Shown here one piece after another: positions 27,347-36,888 of a stretch of 64,000 nucleotides of DNA; the first letter of the stretch is position 1; the number at the start of each line of letters is the position of its first letter. A program made the position numbers and the translations under genes. The notes beneath the pieces were generated by a model. The model made no database searches. It was not told where the DNA came from and saw nothing but the letters and a program-made list of their open reading frames with translations. The DNA is from a bacterium Scap17 (lineage in GTDB: Bacteria; Pseudomonadota; Gammaproteobacteria; Pseudomonadales; Halomonadaceae): positions 2,046,001 to 2,110,000 of the forward strand of contig VINJ01000001.1 in assembly GCA_013376735.1 (NCBI GenBank), given 5' to 3'.

Positions 27347-28132
27347 ATGAAACACAGCCTGAAAGGGTTGTTCGGTGCGGGAGCCTTGTTGCTCCCGTTG
27401 TCCGTTTTGGCCGCACCGACGGTCGAGGACCTCACTGGGCAATCAAACTCGCTCTATCAGCAGGCCAATACTCGTTTGAGTGGCGGCGGCACCCTGACCC
27501 TTCTCAATCAACTCGACGAACAGGCACAGGAAATTGCCCGACTTCGCGGTCGAATCGATGAGCTGGAATACCAGTTCAAGCGCCTGACCGAGATGTCACA
27601 GCAACGCTACCTGGATCTGGAGCAGCGGGTTTCTGGTGGCGCTTCCGCCGGGGAGAACGGTCAGGTTGTCGATTCACAGGCAGCAGCGGCAGTCACTGGC
27701 GGCGCAAGTGCCGGTGGTACAGCCAGCACCAATGGCGTCAGCAATGCCGACAGCGGTGCAGCTGCTCAGAAGGAATACGAGAATGCCTTCGCCAAGGTTC
27801 AGTCTCGCGACTTCGACGGTGCCATTGTCGCCTTTGAAGCTTTCGTGGTGGACCATGGGGATTCCAATCTAGCAGCCAATGCACATTATTGGCTGGGCGA
27901 GCTGTATTCGGCCAAGAACCAGCTGGATGCTTCCGCCCAGGCCTTCGAGACTGTAATCAGCGAATTCTCGCAATCCAGCAAGGTGCCGGATGCGATGTAC
28001 AAGCTGGGACTGGTCAAGGCGCGTCAAGGCAAGGCGCAGGAAAGTCGCTCCTTGCTCGAGAAGCTGGTCCAGCAGCATCCGGACAGCAAGGCTGGCACCA
28101 TGGCCAAGGACTTCCTGTCCTCCGGCGCCTGA
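27347..28132 (+). CDS. cpoB: CpoB (YbgF), cell division coordinator
   Basis: This periplasmic TPR protein of the Tol-Pal cluster coordinates septal peptidoglycan synthesis with outer membrane constriction. The 261-residue protein has a signal peptide, an N-terminal trimerising coiled coil (about 45-95), a Gly/Ala-rich linker, and three C-terminal TPR-like repeats (YENAFAKVQSRDFDGAIVAF onward). It is the last gene of the tol-pal group, with a terminator after it. Confidence 0.94.
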   Translation: MKHSLKGLFGAGALLLPLSVLAAPTVEDLTGQSNSLYQQANTRLSGGGTLTLLNQLDEQAQEIARLRGRIDELEYQFKRLTEMSQQRYLDLEQRVSGGASAGENGQVVDSQAAAAVTGGASAGGTASTNGVSNADSGAAAQKEYENAFAKVQSRDFDGAIVAFEAFVVDHGDSNLAANAHYWLGELYSAKNQLDASAQAFETVISEFSQSSKVPDAMYKLGLVKARQGKAQESRSLLEKLVQQHPDSKAGTMAKDFLSSGA

Positions 28133-28163
28133 GTGCCCGTGGCCATTGGCCATCTGTATTCCG

Positions 28164-28202
28164 CAAAGCCCGCGCTTGGTATTCTACCAGGTGCGGGCTT
28201 TG
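28164..28202 (+). terminator. Terminator after cpoB
   Basis: A 10-bp GC-rich stem (CAAAGCCCGC and complement) has an inner GGT/ACC pairing and is followed by a weak T-rich run. Confidence 0.7.
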
Positions 28203-28346
28203 TCTTATGTGGCGCTCGGCGCCTCATGCCATCGGCAGGCGACCCGAGTGCGCTTCATTCGATTCATGTGGCCAAGCAAGTATTGTCGGTGAAGAGGCAG
28301 TGACTCTCATCGGCGTTGACGACAGATCTCAGACAGGGATATCACC

Positions 28347-29111
28347 ATGGCAGAGTGCAAGATCGACTATCAGGCCCCGGACGACATGCTGAAAGGGCGG
28401 ATCATTCTGGTGACCGGGGCGGGGTCCGGCATTGGGCGTGAAGCGGCAGTCGAATATGCGCGTCATGGGGCTACGGTGATATTGCTGGGCAGAACCATTG
28501 CCAAGCTGGAAGAAGTCTATGACGAGATCGAGGCCTTGGGAGCACCACAGCCGGCCATCTATCCGCTCAACTTCGAAGGGGCTTCGCTAAAGGATTATCA
28601 ACAGATGGCTGACACCCTGCACTGCGAGTTCGGTCGACTGGATGGTCTGCTGCACAACGCTAGCCTGCTGGGCAAGATCACTCCGTTCGAGCAGTATGAT
28701 CCGGCGCTGTGGGAGCAGGTCATGCAGGTCAATATCAATGGTCCCATCTGGATGGTCCAGGCGTTGCTGCCATTGCTCAAGGCCTCGAAGGATGCCTCCG
28801 TCGTGCTGACAAGCTCCAGTGTCGGGCGCAAGGGGCGTGCCTTCTGGGGCGCCTACAGTGTCTCCAAGTTCGCCACGGAAGGCTTCTCGCAGATGCTGGC
28901 TCAGGAACTGGAGAATACCAGTCAGGTGCGGGTCAATACGCTCAATCCCGGTGGCACGCGGACTCCGATGCGCAAGTCGGCGTTTCCGGCCGAAGACCCC
29001 GATACCCTGCGCACGCCCGCCGACATCATGCCGACCTATCTGTGGTTGATGGGGCCGGACAGTCGTGGTCGTACCGGCGAGATGTTCGATGCCCAACCGC
29101 CGAAAACCTGA
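28347..29111 (+). CDS. yciK: YciK-family short-chain dehydrogenase/reductase
   Basis: The 254-residue protein is a classical short-chain dehydrogenase with the cofactor motif VTGAGSGIGREAA, the NxxAS segment (LLHNAS), and the active-site YSVSK preceded by a catalytic Ser in TSSSVGR. Overall sequence and length fit the YciK group, whose substrate is unknown. In Pseudomonas aeruginosa the equivalent gene sits beside mupP and ubiG, as here. Confidence 0.87.
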   Translation: MAECKIDYQAPDDMLKGRIILVTGAGSGIGREAAVEYARHGATVILLGRTIAKLEEVYDEIEALGAPQPAIYPLNFEGASLKDYQQMADTLHCEFGRLDGLLHNASLLGKITPFEQYDPALWEQVMQVNINGPIWMVQALLPLLKASKDASVVLTSSSVGRKGRAFWGAYSVSKFATEGFSQMLAQELENTSQVRVNTLNPGGTRTPMRKSAFPAEDPDTLRTPADIMPTYLWLMGPDSRGRTGEMFDAQPPKT

Positions 29112-29177
29112 GCCTTGGTCGATTATCAACTCTTCATCGGGTGACGCCGCCAGACGTGTCATTCGACGTACTCTACA

Positions 29178-29215
29178 ACAAGAACGCCGATGGCTTTGGC
29201 CGTCGGCGTTCTTGT
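29178..29215. terminator. Bidirectional hairpin terminator
   Basis: A 17-bp stem (one G-T pair) with a 4-nt loop lies between convergent yciK and the mupP-like gene. Confidence 0.8.
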
Positions 29216-29292
29216 GTCTGGCTGCTTGTGTCTACCTCTGGGCCATTCTCTTTCGAGAACTGGATCGTGCGAGCTGTGTCCGTATCGCTCGG

Positions 29293-29979
29293 TCAGCGCA
29301 GACCTGCTGCCCGAAGCGCGGCATTGATGACTTCTTCCGAGGTGTCAAACCACACATCGGCTGGCCAGGCGTCCACATCGTCACCCTCACGGACATAGCC
29401 GTAGCGCACCGCGACCGCCAGCATGCCCGCCGCGCGCGCCGCCTGCATGTCACGGTCATGATCCCCCAGGTACCAGCATTCGGGAGCATCGACGCCGAGG
29501 CAGCGCGCCGCCTCCCACAGAGGCTCTGGATGCGGCTTCTTGACCGGCAGGTCATCGGCACACAGCAGGCAGCGGGGCGTAAGCTCGAGCGCGGCGATCA
29601 GCGGCTCGGCGAACTGACGGGGCTTGTTGGTCACGATGCCCCACGGCAGGCCTGCGCGCTGACAGATCTCGATCAGGGTGTCATAGCCCGGGAACAGCAC
29701 ACTGTGCGCCGCGACATCGCGAGCATAGAACTCCAGCAGACGAGTGCGCTCGGCAGCATGCTCGGGATGGTCGAGCTCATGCCCCAGGGCAAGGGTCACC
29801 AGTGCACTGCCACCGTGGGAGACTTCGGCACGGATCACCTCGTACTCCAGGGGGGGGAGACCGTGATGCTGACGCAGCTCATTAGTGGCGCGCGCCAGGT
29901 CCGGCGCGGTGTCCACCAGGGTGCCATCGAGATCGAAGATCAAGGCGGCGGGACGAGGTAGCGCTGCCGGCAGGCTCAC
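29293..29979 (-). CDS. mupP: HAD-family phosphatase, probable MupP (N-acetylmuramate 6-phosphate phosphatase)
   Basis: The 228-residue HAD hydrolase has motif [11 protein letters not shown] (nucleophile Asp near 17), motif II in TNKP and motif [19 protein letters not shown]. By sequence it could be a phosphoglycolate phosphatase (Gph). The order yciK, this gene, ubiG, mtnA matches the Pseudomonas locus where this phosphatase is MupP. MupP dephosphorylates MurNAc 6-phosphate in peptidoglycan recycling. The start is a GTG overlapping the ubiG stop (GTGA), so the two genes are coupled. Confidence 0.75.
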   Translation of the reverse strand: MSLPAALPRPAALIFDLDGTLVDTAPDLARATNELRQHHGLPPLEYEVIRAEVSHGGSALVTLALGHELDHPEHAAERTRLLEFYARDVAAHSVLFPGYDTLIEICQRAGLPWGIVTNKPRQFAEPLIAALELTPRCLLCADDLPVKKPHPEPLWEAARCLGVDAPECWYLGDHDRDMQAARAAGMLAVAVRYGYVREGDDVDAWPADVWFDTSEEVINAALRAAGLR

Positions 29980-30737
29980 GCAAGCTCTTCCTCTGTGGGG
30001 CGACGGGTGTGCATCAGGTAGTTGACCGACAGGTCGGAGGCATTCAGGCGATATTTGCGCGTCAGCGGGTTGTAGGTCATTCCGGTGGAGCCTTCCATCT
30101 TGAGGCCCGCATCACGTGTCCAGCGACCCAGCTCGGCCGGACGGATGAACTTGCGATACTCGTGGGTGCCACGCGGCAGCATCTGCAGCACATATTCCGC
30201 GCCGAGAATCGCGAAGGCATACGCCTTGGGATTGCGGTTGATGGTCGAGAAGAACACCATGCCGCCGGGCTTGACCAACCGTGCGCAGGCCGCGATCACC
30301 GAGGATGGGTCTGGCACGTGCTCGAGCATTTCCAGACAGGTGACGACGTCGAACTGGCCGGCCATCTCTTCTGCAGCGGCTTCGGCGGTGGTCTGGCGAT
30401 AGTCCACCTCGACACCGGACTCCAGTTGGTGCAGGCGGGCAACGGAAAGTGGTGCCTCACCCATGTCGATACCCGTCACCTGGGCACCACGATGCGCCAT
30501 GGCTTCGGAGAGAATGCCGCCGCCGCAGCCGACGTCGATCACGCGCTTGCCTGCCAGGCCAGCGTGGGTGTCGATATAGTCGACCCGCAACGGATTGATG
30601 TCATGCAGCGGCTTGAATTCACTGTCACGGTCCCACCAGCGACTGGCCAATGCCGAGAACTTGGCGATCTCGCTGGCATCGACATTGCCCAGATGGTCCT
30701 GGGGCTGAGCATCTTGCTGGGTGTCGTTATCGCTCAT
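29976..30737 (-). CDS. ubiG: Ubiquinone biosynthesis O-methyltransferase UbiG
   Basis: This SAM-dependent enzyme performs both O-methylations of the ubiquinone head group. The 253-residue protein opens with a short acidic stretch, then [10 protein letters not shown], the SAM motif [16 protein letters not shown], motif II around [14 protein letters not shown], and [13 protein letters not shown]. These are all typical of UbiG. It is followed by the coupled phosphatase gene and diverges from mtnA. Confidence 0.95.
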   Translation of the reverse strand: MSDNDTQQDAQPQDHLGNVDASEIAKFSALASRWWDRDSEFKPLHDINPLRVDYIDTHAGLAGKRVIDVGCGGGILSEAMAHRGAQVTGIDMGEAPLSVARLHQLESGVEVDYRQTTAEAAAEEMAGQFDVVTCLEMLEHVPDPSSVIAACARLVKPGGMVFFSTINRNPKAYAFAILGAEYVLQMLPRGTHEYRKFIRPAELGRWTRDAGLKMEGSTGMTYNPLTRKYRLNASDLSVNYLMHTRRPTEEELA

Positions 30738-30962
30738 CTTTGCATCCTTACCGTTACGGAAGTGCTGTTCGGGAGGTGTCAGGCCTGTACAGGCACCTTA
30801 CCCTCGGGCACGATTCCACCATTCTAATCCGACTGCCGTCGCGGGTCAGCGTCCAGCGCAAAAAACTCATCATGACGGGCACTTGCGTTACGATGGGGCA
30901 GGACGTCGCGCCACGCGCGATGGCCAGTCGTCATTATTGTCATGTAGCAACGGGGAGTGGTC

Positions 30963-32147
30963 ATGAGCCTGGTTCCGATTCGCTGGGTAAGCCAGCAGGA
31001 GTGTGCATCGCGGGAAGAAGACCCGGCAGTAGTCCAGCCCGATGCCCGCGCTGGCGTCACTCATGATGTCACTTCTGATGTCACTCAGCCGGCGGTGAAG
31101 CTTGCGTTGCTCGACCAGCGCCTGCTGCCGGGTGAAACTCGCGAGGTGCTGCTTGAGGATGCACGCGGGGTCGCGACTGCCATTACCGACATGGTGGTTC
31201 GCGGTGCACCGGCCATCGGGATCGCCGCCGCCTATGGCGTGGCGCTGGAGGCTTTCGTCATCAACCGCGAGGGCGGCGACTGGCCGTCACGCCTGGCCAG
31301 TGCCTGTGATGTGCTGGCTGCCTCGCGCCCTACAGCGGTGAACCTGTTCTGGGCGCTGGATCGCATGCGCAAGGTGATTGCCGCACACGCCACCCAATCG
31401 CAGGCCCCGTATGAAGCGTTGCTGAAGGAAGCCGTGCGCATTCATGAGCAGGATATGGACGACAATCTGCGCATGGCCGAGTTTGGTGCCCAGGTGATTG
31501 CGGCCTCCCTTGCGCAAGGCGAGACACGGTGCGAGGTCATGACCCACTGCAATACCGGCGCGCTTGCCACCGGGGGCCACGGCACGGCGTTGGGCGTGAT
31601 CCGTACCGCCTACGCTCAGGGCATTCTTGGCCGTGTGCATGTCAACGAAACACGCCCCTGGTGGCAAGGCTCTCGCCTGACGGCGTGGGAGCTGGTGCAG
31701 GAGCAGATCCCCGCGCGGCTGGCCGTGGAAGGCGCAGCCTCGTTGATCATGCAGCAGGGGGCCCGGACGCCGGAGGGGGTGCGCTGGTTGATCGTCGGCG
31801 CGGACCGCATCGCCGCCAACGGCGACACGGCCAACAAGATCGGCACCTTCTCGCTGGCCGTTCAGGCGCGTGCCCACGGCATCAAGGTCATGGTTGTGGC
31901 CCCTCTGGCCACGTTCGATGGCACCCTGGCCAGTGGCGCGGACATCCCCATCGAAACGCGTGACGCCTCCGAGCTGCGTGAGGCGGGCGGACGCCAGATC
32001 GCGCCGCAGGACATCGATGTCTTCAACCCGGTCTTTGATGTCACACCGCATGAGTATATTGATGCCATCGTCACGGAACATGGCGTGGTAGAGTCGCCCG
32101 ATAGTGACAGTGTTGGTGCGCTGCTCGGCCGCGCCATGCGCCGTTGA
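30963..32147 (+). CDS. mtnA: Methylthioribose-1-phosphate isomerase
   Basis: It isomerises 5-methylthioribose 1-phosphate to the ribulose form in methionine salvage. The 394-residue protein has the family MVVRGAPAIGIAAAYG, the catalytic Cys in THCNTGALAT, the catalytic Asp in GADRIAANGDTANKIGT, and the C-terminal NPVFDVTPHEYIDAIVTE. The ATG at 30963 has GGGGAG at 30952-30957. The upstream GTG lies in that site. An N-terminal insertion (about residues 10-45) is longer than usual. Confidence 0.94.
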   Translation: MSLVPIRWVSQQECASREEDPAVVQPDARAGVTHDVTSDVTQPAVKLALLDQRLLPGETREVLLEDARGVATAITDMVVRGAPAIGIAAAYGVALEAFVINREGGDWPSRLASACDVLAASRPTAVNLFWALDRMRKVIAAHATQSQAPYEALLKEAVRIHEQDMDDNLRMAEFGAQVIAASLAQGETRCEVMTHCNTGALATGGHGTALGVIRTAYAQGILGRVHVNETRPWWQGSRLTAWELVQEQIPARLAVEGAASLIMQQGARTPEGVRWLIVGADRIAANGDTANKIGTFSLAVQARAHGIKVMVVAPLATFDGTLASGADIPIETRDASELREAGGRQIAPQDIDVFNPVFDVTPHEYIDAIVTEHGVVESPDSDSVGALLGRAMRR

Positions 32148-32332
32148 TGGCGATCCAGCAAGCGGTAGCGCTTGGCAAGCCTCGGATAGTGCAGGAATTT
32201 CGCACTCCTTGATCAAACTGGCATAATCCCTGCCTATGATGAAGGATGGTCGTTGATTGGCTTCGACGTCAGTAACCCGGTGGAGGCCCTTCGACGGACT
32301 TCATCACGACATAGACACAAGGAAGACGCTAC

Positions 32333-33217
32333 ATGATACGCAAGGCTGTTCTGCCTGTTGCCGGTCTCGGCACACGTTGCCTCCCGGCCTCCAAGGCCAT
32401 CCCCAAGGAAATGATCACCATCGTCGACAAGCCGGTGATCCAATATGTGGTGGAAGAAGCGGTCGCAGCCGGTATCAAGGAAATCGTGCTGGTTACCCAT
32501 TCCAGCAAGAATGCCATCGAGAACCACTTCGACAAGCACTTCGAGCTGGAAACCACCCTGGAAGCCAAGGGCAAGCTCGAGCTGCTCGAACAGCTGCGTA
32601 ACATCATCCCGGATGACGTCAAGATCATCAGCGTGCGCCAGCCGGAGCCGTTGGGCCTGGGCCACGCCGTGCTGTGTGCCAAACCGATCGTCGGTGATGA
32701 GCCGTTCATCGTCATGCTGCCGGACGTGCTGGTTGATGGCGAAGGGCTCGAGAAGAATGACCTGGCGCGCATGATGGAGGCCTATGAAGCCACCAACGCC
32801 GCCCAGATCATGGTCGAGAATGTTCCGCAGGACATGGCCTACAAGTACGGTATCGTCGCGATCGACGGTGACACGCCGGAAGCCGGCAAGTCCGCCCTGA
32901 TCAATGGCATGGTCGAAAAGCCGGCCCCGGGCACCGAGCCGTCGACCCTGGCGGTCATCGGCCGTTATCTGTTGCCGGGCCGTATCTTCGAGCTTCTGGA
33001 GAACACTCCGCCGGGCGCGGGTGGTGAGATCCAGCTGACCGATGCCATCGACACTCTGCGTGACGACAAGGCCGTCGCGGCCTACCGCATGGCCGGTGAC
33101 ACCTACGATTGCGGCCACCAACTGGGCTATCTGGAAGCCACTCTTTCCTTCGCCAAGCGTCACCCGACCTTCGGTGAAGGCTTCCGCGAGCTGCTGACTC
33201 GCTACCAGGAGAAATAA
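32333..33217 (+). CDS. galU: UTP--glucose-1-phosphate uridylyltransferase
   Basis: It makes UDP-glucose from UTP and glucose 1-phosphate for envelope glycans. The 294-residue protein begins with the nucleotide-binding AVLPVAGLGTRCLPASKAIP and has the sugar-binding VEKPAPG segment and C-terminal tail of bacterial GalU. The ATG follows AAGGAAG. The next gene starts 3 bp after the stop, so the pair is one transcript. Confidence 0.96.
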   Translation: MIRKAVLPVAGLGTRCLPASKAIPKEMITIVDKPVIQYVVEEAVAAGIKEIVLVTHSSKNAIENHFDKHFELETTLEAKGKLELLEQLRNIIPDDVKIISVRQPEPLGLGHAVLCAKPIVGDEPFIVMLPDVLVDGEGLEKNDLARMMEAYEATNAAQIMVENVPQDMAYKYGIVAIDGDTPEAGKSALINGMVEKPAPGTEPSTLAVIGRYLLPGRIFELLENTPPGAGGEIQLTDAIDTLRDDKAVAAYRMAGDTYDCGHQLGYLEATLSFAKRHPTFGEGFRELLTRYQEK

Positions 33218-33220
33218 GCC

Positions 33221-34507
33221 ATGCAGGTGCTGGTGCACGGAAGCGAACTGGCGGCGGCAACGGCCAGCGCCGCTCTGGCGAGCGTGGGTCACCGTGTCTG
33301 GTGGTGGCCGCATGAGGATATGGACTGGGCTGCCCTAGAACACGTCGACTGGTTGAACAGTGAGCCAGGCCTGCGTGAACGCCTTGATCGCCATCGGGAG
33401 CGCGGCGATCTCACCCTCATCGACGGCCTCGAGTCACTGCGGCGCATCGATATCCACTGGATCGCCGTCTCGCCGGACCAGCGCGAAAGCGCGCTGAGTC
33501 GTGTCGAGCAGCTGGTGGCGACCCTGGATGAGCCGCTGGTACTGGTCAACAACTCGACCTTCCCGGTGGGCACGACCGAGCGTTTCGAGGCGTTGTTACC
33601 GCGTGACGACCAGTACGCCGTCGCCTTGCCGGACATGTTGGAAGAGGGCCGTTCACTGGCCACCTTCGAGCGTCCGGCCCGCTGGTTGCTGGGCAGCGAA
33701 GCGGAACCTGCCACTCTGCGGGTGCAGGAGTTGCTGCGTGCCTTCAACCGACGCGAAGATGTCTTCCAGATCATGCCTCGCCGCGCCGCCGAACTGACCA
33801 AGCTGGCCATCAACGGCATGCTCGCGACGCGTATCAGCTACATGAACGAAGTGGCGGGTCTGTCCGACTCCCTCGGCGTTGATGTGGAATATGTGCGTCA
33901 GGGCATGGGCGCCGATCCGCGTATCGGCTTCGGCTATCTCTATCCGGGCTGTGGGTTCGGTGGCCCGAACTTCTCGCGTGACCTGATGCGTCTGGCTGAT
34001 GTCCAGTACCAGACAGGGCGGGAATCGATGCTGCTCGAGCATGTGCTCGACATCAACGAGGCCAAGAAGGAGACGCTGTTCCGCAAGCTGTGGCAGCACT
34101 TCGATGGTGAATTGCGCGGCCGCACCGTGGCGATCTGGGGTGCGGCCTTCAAGCCGGGAACCGCACGTATCGACCATGCGCCGGTGTTGACCTTGCTGGA
34201 AGCGCTGTGGGCCCAGGGCGTGCGCGTTCGCGTACATGATCCCGCGGCCTTGTCAGCGCTGGGTGATGCCTGTGGCGCGCATCCGTTGCTGGAGCTGGTC
34301 GATGGCAACATGTATGACGCCTTGGAGGGGGCTGATGCCTTGATGCTGGTCACCGAGTGGAAGTGTTACTGGAACCCGGACTGGCAGCGCCTGAAGCGTG
34401 AGCTAAGCGCGGGCCTGGTGCTCGATGGCCGCAACATCTTCGACCCGCGTTACGTGGCAAGCCAGGGACTGGTCTATCGCGGTATCGGCCGCCGTGCCAG
34501 CCCCTGA
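33221..34507 (+). CDS. UDP-glucose 6-dehydrogenase-like protein lacking the catalytic cysteine
   Basis: The 428-residue protein has the three-part fold of nucleotide-sugar dehydrogenases. STFPVGTTE, LTKLAINGMLATRISYMNE, PGCGFGG (Cys244) and TEW are recognisable. Key residues differ from active Ugd. The usual GGxCFPKD reads GGPNFSRD, so the catalytic Cys is Asn250 and the Lys is Arg253. The N-terminal NAD loop GxGxxG is replaced by GSELAA at residue 7, and the NPEFLREG motif reads LPDMLEEG. The gene follows galU by 3 bp, so it probably acts with UDP-glucose in some way. It could be a non-catalytic binding protein or an enzyme with changed chemistry. Oxidation to UDP-glucuronate by the normal mechanism is unlikely. 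Confidence 0.82.
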   Translation: MQVLVHGSELAAATASAALASVGHRVWWWPHEDMDWAALEHVDWLNSEPGLRERLDRHRERGDLTLIDGLESLRRIDIHWIAVSPDQRESALSRVEQLVATLDEPLVLVNNSTFPVGTTERFEALLPRDDQYAVALPDMLEEGRSLATFERPARWLLGSEAEPATLRVQELLRAFNRREDVFQIMPRRAAELTKLAINGMLATRISYMNEVAGLSDSLGVDVEYVRQGMGADPRIGFGYLYPGCGFGGPNFSRDLMRLADVQYQTGRESMLLEHVLDINEAKKETLFRKLWQHFDGELRGRTVAIWGAAFKPGTARIDHAPVLTLLEALWAQGVRVRVHDPAALSALGDACGAHPLLELVDGNMYDALEGADALMLVTEWKCYWNPDWQRLKRELSAGLVLDGRNIFDPRYVASQGLVYRGIGRRASP

Positions 34508-34600
34508 CAGGCATCTCCAAGGATAAGGCTGACGCGTTCTAAAGCTGATGTTCTCTCGGACTGATGCATCTTCAGGCTGACCCTTGCGTGCTCGGTATGC

Positions 34601-34635
34601 AAAAGCCCTCATCCGGAACCGGATGAGGGCTTTTT
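34601..34635. terminator. Rho-independent terminator after the galU pair
   Basis: A 16-bp perfect stem with a 2-nt loop (4 nt in practice) has A4 on one arm and T5 on the other. It serves the galU unit and possibly the convergent dehydrogenase gene. Confidence 0.92.
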
Positions 34636-34719
34636 GTCGTGCGCGTCAGGCTTTTATCATGGGGCCCAAGCTTTTCCATGATGACCGCCAGGCCTTTCAT
34701 GCAGACCGCCAGGCTGACT

Positions 34720-35847
34720 TCAGGCCCAGGGCTCGAGCACGAACTTGCCCACATGGCCCTTGCTGAGAAACTGCTGTTGCGCACTGACGATCTCGGTCAA
34801 CGGGAAGCTGGCCGCGATCAGCGGGCGAATCTCGCCTTGCTCTACATAGCGAATCAGATTGGGGAAGGTGGCTTCACACCAGGCAGTGGTGCCTAGCAGT
34901 CGCAGATTCTTGAGGTACAGGTCGCGCAGGTCCAGCGTCACCATCGGGCCGGCGATGGCGCCGGTAGTCACCAGACGGCCGCCACGCGCGAGCAGCTTCA
35001 TCATGATCGGGAAGTTGTCGCCCGCGACATTGTCGACCACCAGGTCGACGCTTTCGTGGCCCAGCAGTTCGAGCAGGTCGGCCTTGCGGTCCAGAAGTCT
35101 GTCGGCGCCGAGTTCGGCAAGGGCCTCATGCTTGGCGGCGCCCGCTACGGCATACACCGTTGCGCCGCGGCGCTTGGCCAGCTGCAACGCGGCGGAACCG
35201 ACTCCGCCCGAGGCGCCCAGAATCAGCACACGCTCGCCCGCCTTGAGCTCTGCCTGTTCGAGCATGTTTTCCGCCGTGCCGTAGGCGCAGGGCAGGGAGC
35301 CAAGCTCGACATCGCTCCAGTCACAGTCCACCGCGAACACTTCACTGGCGCGCACGCTGACGAATTGCGCGAAGGCGCCGTCGAAGTCCGAACCCATCCA
35401 TTCATTTTCCAGTGAGTCCCAGCCCTCGCTGCGCATGCAGGAGCGTACCAGCACGCGCTTGCCCAGCAGGCTGGTATCCGCATTCGGGCCCAATGCCACC
35501 ACCTCGCCACAGCAATCCGTGCCCTGTATCAGGGGGAAGGGCGTTTCTCCCTTCCAGCCACCTTCCGGCGGCGCCGGCTTGTCAGTCGTTGCCTCTGCAT
35601 CCGCGTTGTCATGCACGCTGTTGGCCTGTTGGGTCGCGGTAGTGATCGTGGAGGAATACCAGCCCAGACGCGTATTGATCTCGGTGTTGTTCATGCCAGC
35701 TGCCAGCACCTTGATCAGCACCTCGCCCTCACCGGGTGTCGGCACCGGGCGCTGCTGCGTCTCGAGGCATTCATAGCCCCCATGGCCGGTGGTCACGATC
35801 GCCAGCATGGAGTCGGGCAGTGAGGAGGTCGAGGTGTCAGTGGGCAT
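34720..35847 (-). CDS. Zinc-type alcohol dehydrogenase-like oxidoreductase
   Basis: The 375-residue protein belongs to the medium-chain dehydrogenase/reductase superfamily. It has an N-terminal GroES-like domain (MNNTEINTRLGWY ... GTDCCGEV) and a Rossmann domain with GASGGVGSAALQLAKRRGA, ending in a quinone-reductase-like tail (KGHVGKFVLEP). A linker insertion rich in Thr/Ala/Asp lies at about residues 65-100. GTDCCGE retains a Cys, but the full catalytic zinc set is not clear, so a zinc-free NADPH oxidoreductase role is as likely. AAGGGAA precedes the ATG. The substrate is unknown. Confidence 0.82.
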   Translation of the reverse strand: MPTDTSTSSLPDSMLAIVTTGHGGYECLETQQRPVPTPGEGEVLIKVLAAGMNNTEINTRLGWYSSTITTATQQANSVHDNADAEATTDKPAPPEGGWKGETPFPLIQGTDCCGEVVALGPNADTSLLGKRVLVRSCMRSEGWDSLENEWMGSDFDGAFAQFVSVRASEVFAVDCDWSDVELGSLPCAYGTAENMLEQAELKAGERVLILGASGGVGSAALQLAKRRGATVYAVAGAAKHEALAELGADRLLDRKADLLELLGHESVDLVVDNVAGDNFPIMMKLLARGGRLVTTGAIAGPMVTLDLRDLYLKNLRLLGTTAWCEATFPNLIRYVEQGEIRPLIAASFPLTEIVSAQQQFLSKGHVGKFVLEPWA

Positions 35848-36303
35848 CGGTATTCCCTTTTTAAAAGTATGTATTTCGTGCAGTCAAAGAATGCATTTCA
35901 AGCAGTGTCTGCCAACAATGTCGTCGAGTCTCTTGTCATTGCGTCCCAATGAACGATCAAGGGAGCGCAACGAGGTAGAGCGTACGTTCTACCCATGCAT
36001 CATTAGATAGGGGCAACGCCGTCGTTTGCAAGTCGACAGACAAGATTCTTCTTTCGGTGGTGCACCTCTTAGCGTAGCCAAGCCTTGCGTGTAGCAGGCT
36101 CGCGGCTGGGTGAGGTTGTCTTGAACGAAAAAAACCCCGCCAGGTGGCGGGGTTTTCAGAGCAGAGCATCCAGGCGTCATAGCAGGGTGACGTTGAATGT
36201 CTTGGCTCAGCTGGCATCTCGAGCGGTAAACGACCCGATCTCCTGAGAATTGCAAATCTCGGTTATGCAAAACTCGGCCTAGCCAAACTCAATCTGGAAA
36301 AGC
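35848..36303. other. Intergenic region between sodB and the dehydrogenase gene
   Basis: These 456 bp should hold the promoter of the minus-strand dehydrogenase gene and the terminator of sodB (36131-36156). Short minus-strand frames here have no ribosome site or recognisable product. No gene is supported. Confidence 0.5.
36131..36156 (-). terminator. Rho-independent terminator downstream of sodB
   Basis: A 12-bp stem (AAAACCCCGCCA and complement) with a GG loop has extra A residues on its plus-strand left side, which gives a U run on the minus strand. It lies about 150 bp after the sodB stop. Confidence 0.85.
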
Positions 36304-36888
<585 letters not shown>

